DNA of 24,937 nucleotides from Verrucomicrobiota bacterium (GCA_023446735.1 JAEXPQ010000035.1:1-24937); one strand, 5' to 3'. Shown: positions 7,837-16,513, numbered from the stretch's first letter. Translations and numbers: made by a program. The notes: a model not told the origin generated them from the sequence alone.

Positions 7837-9000
7837 ATGTCAGCTCCCGCTCAAGTTCACTCATTTACCAAGGATTATCCGCTGCTCACTCGGATCGTGG
7901 AGAATCGCGCCCTATCCGGTGCCGAGTCTGAAAAGGACACGCGCCACTTTGTGGTGGATGTGGCGGGCAGCGGGCTGACTTACTCGGCGGGCGATGCGCT
8001 GGGCGTTTATCCGACGAACCGACCGCTGGAGGTGGAGGAAGTCATCGAACGGATCGGGGCGACGGGCTGGGAGTCGGTCACTTTGCCGCGGGCGACGGAG
8101 AGCGTGACGCTCCGGGAGGCGTTGCAGCAGAAGCTGGCCTTGTCTGGACCGACGCGGAAGACGGTGGAGGCGTTGGCCCAGCGAGCCACCGAGCCGGCGG
8201 AGCGCGCGCGGCTGGAGGCGTTGCTGGATCCGGAGGCGGCGGCGCAGTTGGCCGAGTTCACGGCGGAACGGCACTTCGTGGATCTGTTGGCGGAGTTCCC
8301 GAGCGTGCGGTTGGCGCCGCAGGAGCTGGTCGACCTGATGCGGCGGCTCACCCCGCGGCTGTATTCGATCGCCTCGTCGCCCCGGCGGCACCCGGACGAG
8401 GTGCACCTGACGGTGTCCGTGGTGCGATACCACTCGAACTATCGTGATCGCCACGGGGTGTGCTCGACGTTCCTCGCGGATCGGGTGGCGCTTGGCGAGA
8501 CGCCGGTGCTGGTGTTCGTGACGGAGTCGCATTTCCGGCTGCCGGAAGATCGCAACCGGGATGTGATCATGGTGGGGCCCGGCGCGGGAATCGCGCCGTT
8601 TCGCGCCTTCCTGCAGGAACGGGAGAGCACTCGGGCGGCAGGGCGCAACTGGCTGTTTTTCGGCGACCAACGCGAGAGTTGCGACTTCCTTTATCGCGAG
8701 GAGCTCGAGGCGTGGCGCGCCGGTGGGCACCTGACCCGGCTCGATCTGGCCTTCAGCCGCGACCAACCGGAACGCCTCTACGTGCAACATCGGATGCTCG
8801 AGGCGGCGCCGGAGCTGTGGCGTTGGCTGGAGGGCGGAGCGGCCTTCTACGTGTGCGGCGACGCGAAGCGCATGGCCAAGGATGTGGACGCCACCTTGCA
8901 CCGGATCGTCACCGAGCAGGGTGGGCTCTCGCCGGAGGAGGCTTCGGACTATGTGAAGCGGCTCAAGCGCGAGGGGCGGTACCAGCGGGACGTGTATTGA
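7837..9000 (+). CDS. Sulfite reductase-type flavoprotein (CysJ-like, no flavodoxin domain)
   Basis: The 387-residue protein carries the FAD- and NADPH-binding half of diflavin reductases and would pass electrons from NADPH to a partner such as sulfite reductase hemoprotein. Visible motifs are GDALGVYPTN (about 52-61), the FAD signature RLYSIASSP (174-182), GVCSTFLAD (207-215), the NADP-binding GPGAGIAPFRAFLQER (247-262) and the end YQRDVY with a terminal aromatic residue, as in ferredoxin-NADP reductase-fold enzymes. The FMN/flavodoxin domain of classical CysJ (about 600 residues) is absent. Short versions annotated as sulfite reductase subunit alpha are known in several bacterial phyla. The hemoprotein is not in this window. 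The start at 7837 (MSAPAQ) was preferred over the one at 7807, which adds ten unsupported residues. Confidence 0.85.
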   Translation: MSAPAQVHSFTKDYPLLTRIVENRALSGAESEKDTRHFVVDVAGSGLTYSAGDALGVYPTNRPLEVEEVIERIGATGWESVTLPRATESVTLREALQQKLALSGPTRKTVEALAQRATEPAERARLEALLDPEAAAQLAEFTAERHFVDLLAEFPSVRLAPQELVDLMRRLTPRLYSIASSPRRHPDEVHLTVSVVRYHSNYRDRHGVCSTFLADRVALGETPVLVFVTESHFRLPEDRNRDVIMVGPGAGIAPFRAFLQERESTRAAGRNWLFFGDQRESCDFLYREELEAWRAGGHLTRLDLAFSRDQPERLYVQHRMLEAAPELWRWLEGGAAFYVCGDAKRMAKDVDATLHRIVTEQGGLSPEEASDYVKRLKREGRYQRDVY

Positions 9001-9248
9001 GGCGGTGCTGTAGTCGAGAGCCGAGGGACGAGCGCCGAGACGCCGGAGCGGCGGTCCGGCGCATCCGGAGCCGAGGGTTTGCCCTCGGCCTTCTGGCACT
9101 TGGCACTCGTTCGCCCGACGCTTGGCCGAACACGTTTGAGGCGGGAGTGGGGGGGCGCGAGTCCTCGGATTGGGCCTTGCCAACGCTCGGGAAGCCGCCG
9201 GAATCCAGCGCCTTCGTCACTGTCTCGCCCCTTTTCAGCCATCCCTCC
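9001..9248. other. Spacer between the flavoprotein gene and fabG, with a terminator-like hairpin
   Basis: The 248-base spacer contains a perfect 8-bp hairpin, GCCGAGGG (9070-9077) with loop TTTG and CCCTCGGC (9082-9089), followed by CTTCT instead of a real T-run. This could weakly terminate the flavoprotein transcript. A direct repeat TGGCACT-TGGCACT follows near 9094-9107. The fabG promoter must lie in the remainder, but no convincing -35/-10 pair was recognised. Confidence 0.4.
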
Positions 9249-10001
<753 letters not shown>

Positions 10002-10037
10002 AACCCATCCAGCAAATCCCACCCAACCCAAACGACA

Positions 10038-10301
10038 ATGGCCGATAAAACCATCGAACAGCGCGTCAAAGAAATCATCGTTAACCAGTTGAATGTTAAC
10101 GAGGAGCAGATCACCCCGAAGGCCTCCTTCCTGGACGATCTCGGCGCCGACTCCCTCGACACGGTCGAGCTCATCATGGCTTTCGAAGAAGAGTTCAAGG
10201 AAGAGCTCGGCGGCGAGATTCCGGAGTCCGAGGCCGAGAAGCTCACGTCCGTCGGCGAGGTCATCGCCTACATCGAGGCCAAGGCCGCGAAGAAGCAGTA
10301 A
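10038..10301 (+). CDS. acpP: Acyl carrier protein
   Basis: The 87-residue acidic protein carries growing acyl chains on a 4'-phosphopantetheine arm. The attachment motif is DLGADSLDTVEL with the modified serine at S39. Helices I-IV are recognisable, and the C-terminal tail is Lys/Ala-rich (EAKAAKKQ), slightly longer than in the E. coli protein. It sits between fabG and fabF, and an intrinsic terminator follows directly, so it may be made in excess over fabF from a shorter transcript (inference). Confidence 0.97.
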   Translation: MADKTIEQRVKEIIVNQLNVNEEQITPKASFLDDLGADSLDTVELIMAFEEEFKEELGGEIPESEAEKLTSVGEVIAYIEAKAAKKQ

Positions 10302-10328
10302 CGCTTCCTCTTTCCACTCTCCCATCTG

Positions 10329-10363
10329 AAGTCCCGACGTGACCCGTTCGGGACTTTTGTTTT
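10329..10363 (+). terminator. Intrinsic terminator between acpP and fabF
   Basis: AAGTCCCGA (10329-10337) pairs perfectly with TCGGGACTT (10348-10356) around a 10-nt loop, followed by TTGTTTTCC. The hairpin sits 27 nt after the acpP stop and ends about 20 nt before the fabF start, so read-through or a separate promoter would be needed for fabF. Confidence 0.75.
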
Positions 10364-10376
10364 CCTGCCCGCATCT

Positions 10377-11627
10377 ATGGCATACAACCAGCCTCAGAGA
10401 AAAGTGGTGGTCACTGGCATCGGCGTCGTCACGGCGCTCGGCCAGAACATCGAAGATTTTTGGGCCAGCCTGCTCGCCGGCCGCAGTGGTATTAGCAAGG
10501 TGACGTCGTTCGACACGACCGACTTCACCTGCCAGATCGGCGGCGAGATCCGCGATTTCGATCCCGGCAAGTACATGGACCCGAAGGAGGCCCGCCGCAA
10601 CGACCGCTACACCCAGCTGGCCGTCGCCGCCGCCAAGCTCGCCGTGCAGGACGCCGCCCTCGACCACACCAAGGTCGACCGCGAGCGCGCCGGCGTGATC
10701 ATCGGTTCCGGTATCGGTGGCATGGCCACCTTCGAGACCCAGGCGCGCAACATCATCGAAAAGGGCCCCCGCAAGGTCTCGCCCTTCTTCATCCCGGCGA
10801 TGATCTCGAACATGGCCAGCGGCATCGTGGCGATCGAATACAACTTCGCCGGTCCCTGCTTCACGGTCATCAGCGCGTGCGCCACCTCCACCCATTCGTT
10901 GGGCGAGGCGCTTCGCACCATCCAGTACGGCGACGCCGACATCATGCTCGCCGGCGGTTCCGAAGCTTCGGTCACCCCGCTTTCCTTCGCCGGCTTCTGC
11001 TCGATGAAGGCGATGAGCACCAACAACGCCGTGCCCGAGAAGGCCTCCCGGCCGTTCGACGCCGGCCGCGACGGCTTCGTCATGGGCGAAGGCGGCTGCG
11101 TCTTCGTGCTCGAGTCCGAGGAGCACGCCAAGGCCCGCGGGGCCCGCATCTATGCCGAGTTCGCCGGTTACGCCGGCACGGCCGACGCGTTCCACATCAC
11201 CCAGCCCGATCCTGACGCCCGCGGCCTTTCGGCTGCCATGCGCCGCGCGATCGCCGACGCCGGGGTCCAGCCGGAACAGGTCAACTACATCAACGCCCAC
11301 GGCACCTCCACGCCGTACAACGACAAGTTCGAGACCATCGCCATCAAGAAGGTCTTCGGCGAGTTCGCGAAGAACATCCCGGTGAGCTCGACCAAGTCGA
11401 TGACCGGCCACCTCCTCGGCGCCGCCGGCGCGGTCGAGGCCGCGGTCTGCGTGAAGGCCATCCAGACGGGCGAGATCCCGCCGACCATCAACTACGAGAC
11501 GCCGGATCCGGAGTGCGACCTCGACTACGTGCCGAACGTGAAGCGTTCGGCCAAGGTGGATGTCGCGTTGAGCAACAACCTCGGCTTTGGCGGCCAGAAC
11601 GCCTCGCTGGTGTTCAAGCGCTACTGA
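10377..11627 (+). CDS. fabF: 3-oxoacyl-[acyl-carrier-protein] synthase II
   Basis: The 416-residue condensing enzyme elongates acyl-ACP with malonyl-ACP. The Cys-His-His active site is complete: C168 in the SACATSTHS motif, H308 in NAHGTSTPYND and H345 in STKSMTGHLLGAAG, with K340 conserved. The N-terminus (RKVVVTGIGVVTALG) and C-terminal NNLGFGGQNASLVFKRY are typical of FabF rather than FabB. Length is normal. The gene follows acpP after an intrinsic terminator. Its last 7 nt overlap the end of the minus-strand DUF3795-like gene. Confidence 0.96.
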   Translation: MAYNQPQRKVVVTGIGVVTALGQNIEDFWASLLAGRSGISKVTSFDTTDFTCQIGGEIRDFDPGKYMDPKEARRNDRYTQLAVAAAKLAVQDAALDHTKVDRERAGVIIGSGIGGMATFETQARNIIEKGPRKVSPFFIPAMISNMASGIVAIEYNFAGPCFTVISACATSTHSLGEALRTIQYGDADIMLAGGSEASVTPLSFAGFCSMKAMSTNNAVPEKASRPFDAGRDGFVMGEGGCVFVLESEEHAKARGARIYAEFAGYAGTADAFHITQPDPDARGLSAAMRRAIADAGVQPEQVNYINAHGTSTPYNDKFETIAIKKVFGEFAKNIPVSSTKSMTGHLLGAAGAVEAAVCVKAIQTGEIPPTINYETPDPECDLDYVPNVKRSAKVDVALSNNLGFGGQNASLVFKRY

Positions 11628-12037
11628 GCCGAAGTCCCGCGCGATTTTGCACGGCGGCCCCGCTTCGGCGCGGCCGCCGTTTTTGCGGTCGGCTTCGAGC
11701 CGGTGTGGCCCGCCGCCGGCGCGGCCGCGGTGTTCCATTCGCTCTGCCAGCGGGAGGGTCCGACCGCGCGCAGGCGGGATTGGTTCGCGGCGAGGCACTG
11801 CCCGTGCTTGAGCCACGTTGCGGCGAACTTGCGGAAGCGGGCGCAAGGGAACACCGGGCACTCGTGGCAGAAGCGCAGCCCGCGCCGCTCGACGCAGCAC
11901 ACGTAGATCCCCCGGCAGCGCCGCTTCCGACAATGGACCTCGGCGCCGGCGCAGCCGTTGCGCGGGCGCCGGTAGTTCGGGCAACCGCCGCAGAAGATGC
12001 CGCACGGCGGGACGAAGCCGGTGTAGTATTGGATCAT
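11621..12037 (-). CDS. Cysteine-rich DUF3795-like protein
   Basis: The 138-residue protein starts MIQYYTGFVPPCGIFCGGCP. It has many paired cysteines within the first 65 residues (C12, C16, C19, C29, C36, C41, C47, C48, C57, C60, C65), then a low-complexity Ala/Lys/Arg tail from about residue 100. The opening C-G-x-x-C-x-x-C pattern and the CHECPVFPC segment match DUF3795-type proteins, a family of unknown function thought to bind metal. It is convergent with fabF and overlaps its stop by 7 nt. The fabF terminator lies inside its C-terminal coding region, in the low-complexity tail. It may be co-transcribed with the amylase gene 61 nt upstream. Confidence 0.78.
   Translation of the reverse strand: MIQYYTGFVPPCGIFCGGCPNYRRPRNGCAGAEVHCRKRRCRGIYVCCVERRGLRFCHECPVFPCARFRKFAATWLKHGQCLAANQSRLRAVGPSRWQSEWNTAAAPAAGHTGSKPTAKTAAAPKRGRRAKSRGTSAQ
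11651..11685 (+). terminator. Intrinsic terminator after fabF
   Basis: ACGGCGGCC (11651-11659) pairs perfectly with GGCCGCCGT (11672-11680), followed by TTTT and then GCGG. It lies 24 nt after the fabF stop, antisense to the C-terminal part of the DUF3795-like gene. Confidence 0.8.
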
Positions 12038-12040
12038 GAC

Positions 12041-12068
12041 GGAGGCTCGCCCCTGTTGGGGAGCCTCC
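12041..12068 (-). other. Stem-loop between the amylase and DUF3795-like genes
   Basis: GGAGGCTC (12041-12048) pairs perfectly with GAGCCTCC (12061-12068), with an inner CCC/GGG extension and a TGTT loop. In the minus-strand transcript it ends 3 nt before the DUF3795-like start codon and begins 30 nt after the amylase stop. No T-run follows, so it could be a processing or translation-control hairpin rather than a terminator. Confidence 0.5.
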
Positions 12069-12098
12069 GGAAACCGGCAAGGCCGGCCGCGGTCCGGA

Positions 12099-13637
12099 TC
12101 AGAGCTCCAGTTCGGCGTCGGACACGGTGATCTGGCCCGCTTCCGTATAGGTCGGCACAGGGAGGGCGGGCTTGGGGGCGGCTTGCTGGACGGGCGGGTT
12201 GCCGGGGAGGGCGACCCAGACCTTCCAGCCGTCGCCGGCGGCATATTCCCGGAAGTCCGAGTAGTTCGACTTGCTCGGGTTCCACGTCTGGTCGTCGCCC
12301 CCGATGCGGACGTAGAGCTTGCCCTTCGAACCGACCACGCGCGCGGCGTAGACATTGGCGTGCCAGGCGTTTTGCTGGATGTTGATCTCGCTACCACTGG
12401 TAACGCCGGCGACCCGGCGGGCGTTGAGGAGCGCCTTGAGCTTGGCCTGCAGGTCGGAGCCCCAGTCGAAATAGTGCTTCCAGTACACGCAGGGGACGCC
12501 GGGGTGGGTGAGGAGGTAGGCGTAGGCCTGCTGGATTTCCCAGTTGTTCTGGAAGCTGTCGAACACATGGTCCGGCTCGGGCGAGCCGTCCTCGTGGGTG
12601 CGGTACCCGGTGTCGTGGTTCTCGGCGAAGGTGACGGCCCGTTGCTTCCACGGAAGGCCGTCGGTGGTGTCGCCGATCAGGCCGATGCCGTTGCCGTAGC
12701 CGGAGAGGGCGCGCGGGTTCCCCTTGTTGTCCTTGAGCGTGAACTGGCTGCTGAAATCGAAGACGTTGCTCGAGGTCCGGAGGTGGTCGGCGCCGTTCAC
12801 GGCCGGATCGGTGGCGGTGAACCAGACCCAGCCGCGTTGCTGGGCGTGCTTGTCCCAATCGTATTCGCCCACGGAGAAGGTCGGCCTAGTGGCCTTGTTG
12901 TAGACGGCCAGCCAGCGGGCGTCGAACCCATGGACCATGTCGTAGCGCCAGCCGCGGTAGCCGAGCGACTGCAACGAGCGCATCGCGCGAATGAGGTCGC
13001 GGCGCACGGCGGGGTTACCGTGGTCGAGGTCGCGGAAGCTCGGGTAAGCGTAGGTGGTGGCGCCGGTCGGGAGATAGGACGGGCGGGGCTCCTCGGCGCC
13101 TCTTTGGTCGTCCGGGGAGCCGAAGACCTCTGAGTCGCGGCTGAAGAAGCACTCGTCGTACTTGCAGATGGTGCGGGTGTCCCAGTCCGGCACGCCGAAG
13201 CCGGCCCAGCCATTTGAACCGTCGCGATGGTTGAAGACCAGGTCGGCGACCGGCTCGACTCCCGCCTGCAGCAGCGCGACCAGCATGGCGCGGTGTTCGT
13301 CGAAGGAGCCGTAGCTGTTGGTGAAGGTGAAGTACTCCTTCGGGTTGTAGCCGGCGCTGTAGGTGCCGGCGAAGAAGGGCGGCGGCAGCCAGACGAGGCT
13401 GAAGCCGGCGTCGCGGATCTGCGGCGCGGCTTGACCGACGATCTTGTACCAGCTGTCGGCTCCGGAACCGGGGAATTTCTCGGCGTGCCCGTGGCGATAA
13501 GACTCCCAGTAGAAGCCCTGGAGCATCACCCGGTCGTCGTCGAAGCCGGCCTGCGCGCCAAGGCGCAGACTGGAGATCGTGGTGATTACGAGAGCCAGCA
13601 GCAGCCGGCCCGCCCATCGAACCTGCGTAACGTTCAT
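12099..13637 (-). CDS. Secreted GH13 alpha-amylase
   Basis: The 512-residue protein has a signal peptide (MNVTQVRWAGRLLLALVITT, probable cleavage after LGAQA at about residue 30) and a GH13 catalytic barrel that hydrolyses internal alpha-1,4 bonds of starch or glycogen. The four GH13 regions are present: DLVFNH (132-137), GWRYDMVHG with nucleophile D233, FSVGEYDW with acid/base E258, and FAENHDT with D342. The compact layout and the MLQGFYWE opening resemble the plant/archaeal-type GH13 subfamilies (6/7) rather than classical Bacillus amylases (inference). The end is a Pro/Ala-rich linker and short tail (about 480-512) with no recognisable starch-binding module. A GAGGGGGG Shine-Dalgarno-like run lies 4 nt before the ATG, one of the few in this window. 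The frame is open upstream, but the signal peptide fixes the start at 13637. Confidence 0.92.
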   Translation of the reverse strand: MNVTQVRWAGRLLLALVITTISSLRLGAQAGFDDDRVMLQGFYWESYRHGHAEKFPGSGADSWYKIVGQAAPQIRDAGFSLVWLPPPFFAGTYSAGYNPKEYFTFTNSYGSFDEHRAMLVALLQAGVEPVADLVFNHRDGSNGWAGFGVPDWDTRTICKYDECFFSRDSEVFGSPDDQRGAEEPRPSYLPTGATTYAYPSFRDLDHGNPAVRRDLIRAMRSLQSLGYRGWRYDMVHGFDARWLAVYNKATRPTFSVGEYDWDKHAQQRGWVWFTATDPAVNGADHLRTSSNVFDFSSQFTLKDNKGNPRALSGYGNGIGLIGDTTDGLPWKQRAVTFAENHDTGYRTHEDGSPEPDHVFDSFQNNWEIQQAYAYLLTHPGVPCVYWKHYFDWGSDLQAKLKALLNARRVAGVTSGSEINIQQNAWHANVYAARVVGSKGKLYVRIGGDDQTWNPSKSNYSDFREYAAGDGWKVWVALPGNPPVQQAAPKPALPVPTYTEAGQITVSDAELEL

Positions 13638-13943
13638 GGTACCCCCCTCGGGTTTGATTGCCTGTGTTTTTGGAAGAGCTGAGCCACTTGGAACGACTCG
13701 TCGCAAGGGGGGCCATCCTGTGGGCGAACGGGCGGCGACTTTCTCCAACCGCGGCACAACCGAAGGCGCATAGGGTGCGCGACTGCGGCCGGACCGCAAC
13801 CGACGGGCCGCAGTTCCGCAGTGAGGTTCAGGTGACGCTGGCGGGGCGCGGGCCTCGGCTGCCGGTGCGGCCTCCGACGGCCGGGGCGCGACGGTCGGGC
13901 GGTTGACACCGCCGGGCCCCGGCGCACGCTCGCGCTCCCCGGT
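13638..13943. other. Divergent promoter region between the amylase gene and ribBA
   Basis: These 306 bases separate the divergent amylase and ribBA genes. The right end holds a TTGACA hexamer (see the promoter entry). I looked for the conserved FMN-riboswitch sequence elements upstream of ribBA and did not find them. Apart from the amylase ribosome binding site at 13642-13649 and generic GC-rich sequence, nothing else is recognised. Confidence 0.5.
13903..13931 (+). promoter_or_regulatory. Candidate sigma-70 promoter for ribBA
   Basis: A perfect -35 hexamer TTGACA (13903-13908) is followed after 17 nt by ACGCTC (13926-13931), a weak -10 candidate. The start codon lies only 12 nt after the -10, so the transcript would have a very short leader or nearly none. 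The -35 is convincing; the -10 is not. Confidence 0.4.
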
Positions 13944-15050
13944 ATGAGCCACGCCGAACTTCATCCGCACTTCGACTCCATCGACGACGCCATCCGCGCC
14001 ATCGCCGAGGGCCGCCCCATCATCGTCACCGACGACGAGGACCGCGAGAACGAGGGCGACTTGGTGATGGCGGCGAGCATGGCCACGGTCGAATCCGTCA
14101 ACCTCATGATCCGCCACGCCGGTGGGCTGATCTGCGTGCCGGCCACGGGGCCGCGGCTCAAGCGCCTCGGCATCGAGCAGATGGTGCGGGAGAACCGCGA
14201 GACGCTGCGCACGGCGTTCACCGTCTCGGTCGACGCGGCGGAGGGAATTACCACTGGTATCTCCGCCTACGACCGGACCCGTACGATCCAGTTGCTGGCG
14301 AACCCGGCGACGCGCCCCGACGAGCTTGTGCGCCCCGGCCACGTTTTCCCGTTGCAGGCGCGTCCCGGCGGGGTGCTGGAACGCGCCGGGCACACCGAGG
14401 CTGCCGTGGATCTCGTCTCGCTGGCCGGACTCGAACCGACCGCCGTGATCTGCGAGATCCTCAACGAGGACGGTTCCTGCGCGCGGTTGCCGCAGTTGGT
14501 CGAGTTTAAGAAACGCCACAACCTGGTGCTGGTCTCGATCGCGCAGCTCATCGAGTACCGTCACCGCCGCGAACCGCTCGTCGAGAAGGTCGCCACCCGC
14601 GCCTTCGCCTCGGAGTTCGGCCAGTTCGCCCTCCATGTCTTTCGCAGCAAGCTCGACGGCCGCGAGCACCTCGCCTTCTCGATGGGCCCCCTCGGGGCCG
14701 AGCCGACGCTGGTGCGGGTGCACAGCGAAAACGTGCTGAGCGATGTCTTCCGCGGCGTCGGCCTTTCCGGATTCCACTCGCTCACCGAGTCGCTGCATCG
14801 CATCGCCGAGGCGAAACAGGGGGTGGTGCTCTACATGCAACGCGGGCTCACCCTCGGCACTTCGGCCACCGATCCGGCTGTCGCCCCCGGGCAGACACCG
14901 CCGATGGGCTTGCGCGAGTATGGCATCGGCGCGCAGATCCTGGTCGCGCTGGGGCTGCGCAAGATCCGGCTGATGTCCGGTTCCTCCGCCCGCCACGTGG
15001 TCGGCCTTGAGGGCTACGGACTGGAGATCGTCGAGCAGGTCCCCGTGTGA
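13944..15050 (+). CDS. ribBA: 3,4-dihydroxy-2-butanone 4-phosphate synthase with a degenerate GTP cyclohydrolase II-like domain
   Basis: The 368-residue protein has two parts. Residues about 10-205 form RibB, which makes 3,4-dihydroxy-2-butanone 4-phosphate from ribulose 5-phosphate; TDDEDRENEGDL (29-40) and RPGHVFPL (130-137) are the active-site motifs, and HTEAAVDL (150-157) is conserved. Residues about 212-368 resemble RibA, but the zinc site is gone: the region that normally reads HSECLTGD...RCDCG is HSENVLSDVF...GLSGF, placing N263, L274 and G276 where the three cysteines belong. The distal LREYGIGAQIL and VGLEGYGLEIVE segments remain. The RibA half is therefore probably inactive as a GTP cyclohydrolase, and another gene must supply that step. 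The product is the substrate for RibH at 3762. Confidence 0.92.
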   Translation: MSHAELHPHFDSIDDAIRAIAEGRPIIVTDDEDRENEGDLVMAASMATVESVNLMIRHAGGLICVPATGPRLKRLGIEQMVRENRETLRTAFTVSVDAAEGITTGISAYDRTRTIQLLANPATRPDELVRPGHVFPLQARPGGVLERAGHTEAAVDLVSLAGLEPTAVICEILNEDGSCARLPQLVEFKKRHNLVLVSIAQLIEYRHRREPLVEKVATRAFASEFGQFALHVFRSKLDGREHLAFSMGPLGAEPTLVRVHSENVLSDVFRGVGLSGFHSLTESLHRIAEAKQGVVLYMQRGLTLGTSATDPAVAPGQTPPMGLREYGIGAQILVALGLRKIRLMSGSSARHVVGLEGYGLEIVEQVPV

Positions 15051-15090
15051 GGGGCCCGCTGTAATCGATGATCGGAACTCGGCCGCGGCG

Positions 15091-16461
15091 TCACACCGTC
15101 TGCGAGAAGCGGCCGGGCTTCTTGGCGAGGTAGGCGTCGAAGGGCATCGCGAGATTGCGAATGAGCAGGCGACCGGCATCCGTGACTTGGAGACGATCGG
15201 CGTGGCGCTCGATCAGGCCGTCGGCCTCCGCTTCGGCGAGGGAGGCGAGGGCGTCGGCGAAGTAGTGCGGGAAGTCGATGCCGAGGATCGCGGAGAGGGC
15301 GCGGTAGTCGAGTTTCAGGTCGCACATGAGGCGCATGATGACATCGCGGCGGATGCGGTCGTCGTCGCTGAGGAAGAAGGCCTTCGTGATCGGCATCTCG
15401 CCGCGGTCGACGGCGGCGTAGTAGTGCGGGAGCACCTTGAGGTTTTGCCGGTAATGGGTGTCGGTCTGCGAGATGGCCGACATGCCGAAGGCGAGGATGT
15501 CGGCGCCGCCGCGCGTGCTGTAGCCCTGGAAGTTGCGCTGGAGGGTGCCGGCGGCCTGGGCGACAGCGAGCTCGTCGGTGGTGCGGGCGAAGTGGTCCAT
15601 GCCGATGTAGGCCCAGTCGCGCGCGGTGAGCGTCTCGACGGTGGCCTTGAGGATTTGGAGCTTCTGCTCGGGCGAGGGGAGCGCGGACTCGGGGATGACC
15701 TTCTGGCCGGGGCGCATCCACGGGACGTGGGCGTAGTTGAAAATCGCAAACCGATCGCCGCCGAGGGCGATGGCGCGTTCGAGGGTGTCGGCAAACGAGG
15801 CGGGCGTCTGGTACGGCAGGCCGTAGATCAGGTCGAGGTTGAGCGACTCGAAGCCGGTTTCGCGCAGCCAGGCGATGGCTTGGCGGACGACGTCCTCGGG
15901 CTGGATGCGGTGGACGGCCTCCTGGACCTTGGGATCGAAATCCTGGATGCCGAGCGAGGCGCGGTTGGCGCCCAGCTCGCGGAAGGCCGCCACGTGGTCG
16001 CGGGTGAGGCGGCGCGGGTCGAACTCGACGCCGATCTCGGCGTCGGGCGCGAAGGTGAAGCGCGAGCGCAGGACGGCGCCGAGCCGGCGGATTTCGTCGG
16101 GCGAAAGGAAGTTGGGCGTGCCGCCGCCGAAGTGGAGTTGGACGACGCGGCGGGCAGGGTTGAGCGGGGCGGCGGCGAGCTCGATCTCGCGGATGAGGCG
16201 GTCGAGGTAGGGCGCGGATTTGCCGTGGTCGTGGGTGGTGATCTGGGTGCAGCCGCAGAACCAGCAGAGGGTTTCGCAAAACGGGATATGCAGGTAGAGC
16301 GAGAGCGGGCGCGTGGAACGGTTGTGGGCGTCGAGTTCGTGGGCGAGGCGGTCGCGGTCGAACTGCTCGGAGAACTGGGGCGCGGTGGGGTACGAGGTGT
16401 ACCGCGGGCCGGGTTTGGCGTACTTGCGGACGAGGTCGAGATTGACGGTGAGGGCGGGCAT
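15091..16461 (-). CDS. hemN: Oxygen-independent coproporphyrinogen III dehydrogenase
   Basis: The 456-residue radical-SAM enzyme decarboxylates coproporphyrinogen III to protoporphyrinogen IX without oxygen. The [4Fe-4S] motif is FCETLCWFCGC, C62-x3-C66-x2-C69-x-C71, where the fourth cysteine is the HemN hallmark. The N-terminal PGPRYTSYPTAPQF and the GGGTPNFLSPDEI, DLIYGLPYQT and YIGMDHFAR segments are also typical. The length equals that of E. coli HemN, favouring it over the shorter HemW-type proteins. The start at 16461 (MPALTVNLDLV) lies just before the conserved N-terminal motif; upstream open frame is spurious. It feeds the HemY step encoded at 2197. It converges on ribBA with 40 nt between the stops and no clear terminator. 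Confidence 0.95.
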   Translation of the reverse strand: MPALTVNLDLVRKYAKPGPRYTSYPTAPQFSEQFDRDRLAHELDAHNRSTRPLSLYLHIPFCETLCWFCGCTQITTHDHGKSAPYLDRLIREIELAAAPLNPARRVVQLHFGGGTPNFLSPDEIRRLGAVLRSRFTFAPDAEIGVEFDPRRLTRDHVAAFRELGANRASLGIQDFDPKVQEAVHRIQPEDVVRQAIAWLRETGFESLNLDLIYGLPYQTPASFADTLERAIALGGDRFAIFNYAHVPWMRPGQKVIPESALPSPEQKLQILKATVETLTARDWAYIGMDHFARTTDELAVAQAAGTLQRNFQGYSTRGGADILAFGMSAISQTDTHYRQNLKVLPHYYAAVDRGEMPITKAFFLSDDDRIRRDVIMRLMCDLKLDYRALSAILGIDFPHYFADALASLAEAEADGLIERHADRLQVTDAGRLLIRNLAMPFDAYLAKKPGRFSQTV

Positions 16462-16513
16462 CGCGGTGGTGCGTGAGTGGCGGAGCGCGCGCGGGTAGCG
16501 TGCGGCGGCGCGG

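Noticed and set aside
13638..13943. Possible FMN riboswitch upstream of ribBA.
   Set aside because: The conserved core elements of the RFN element were not found, and the likely promoter leaves almost no leader.
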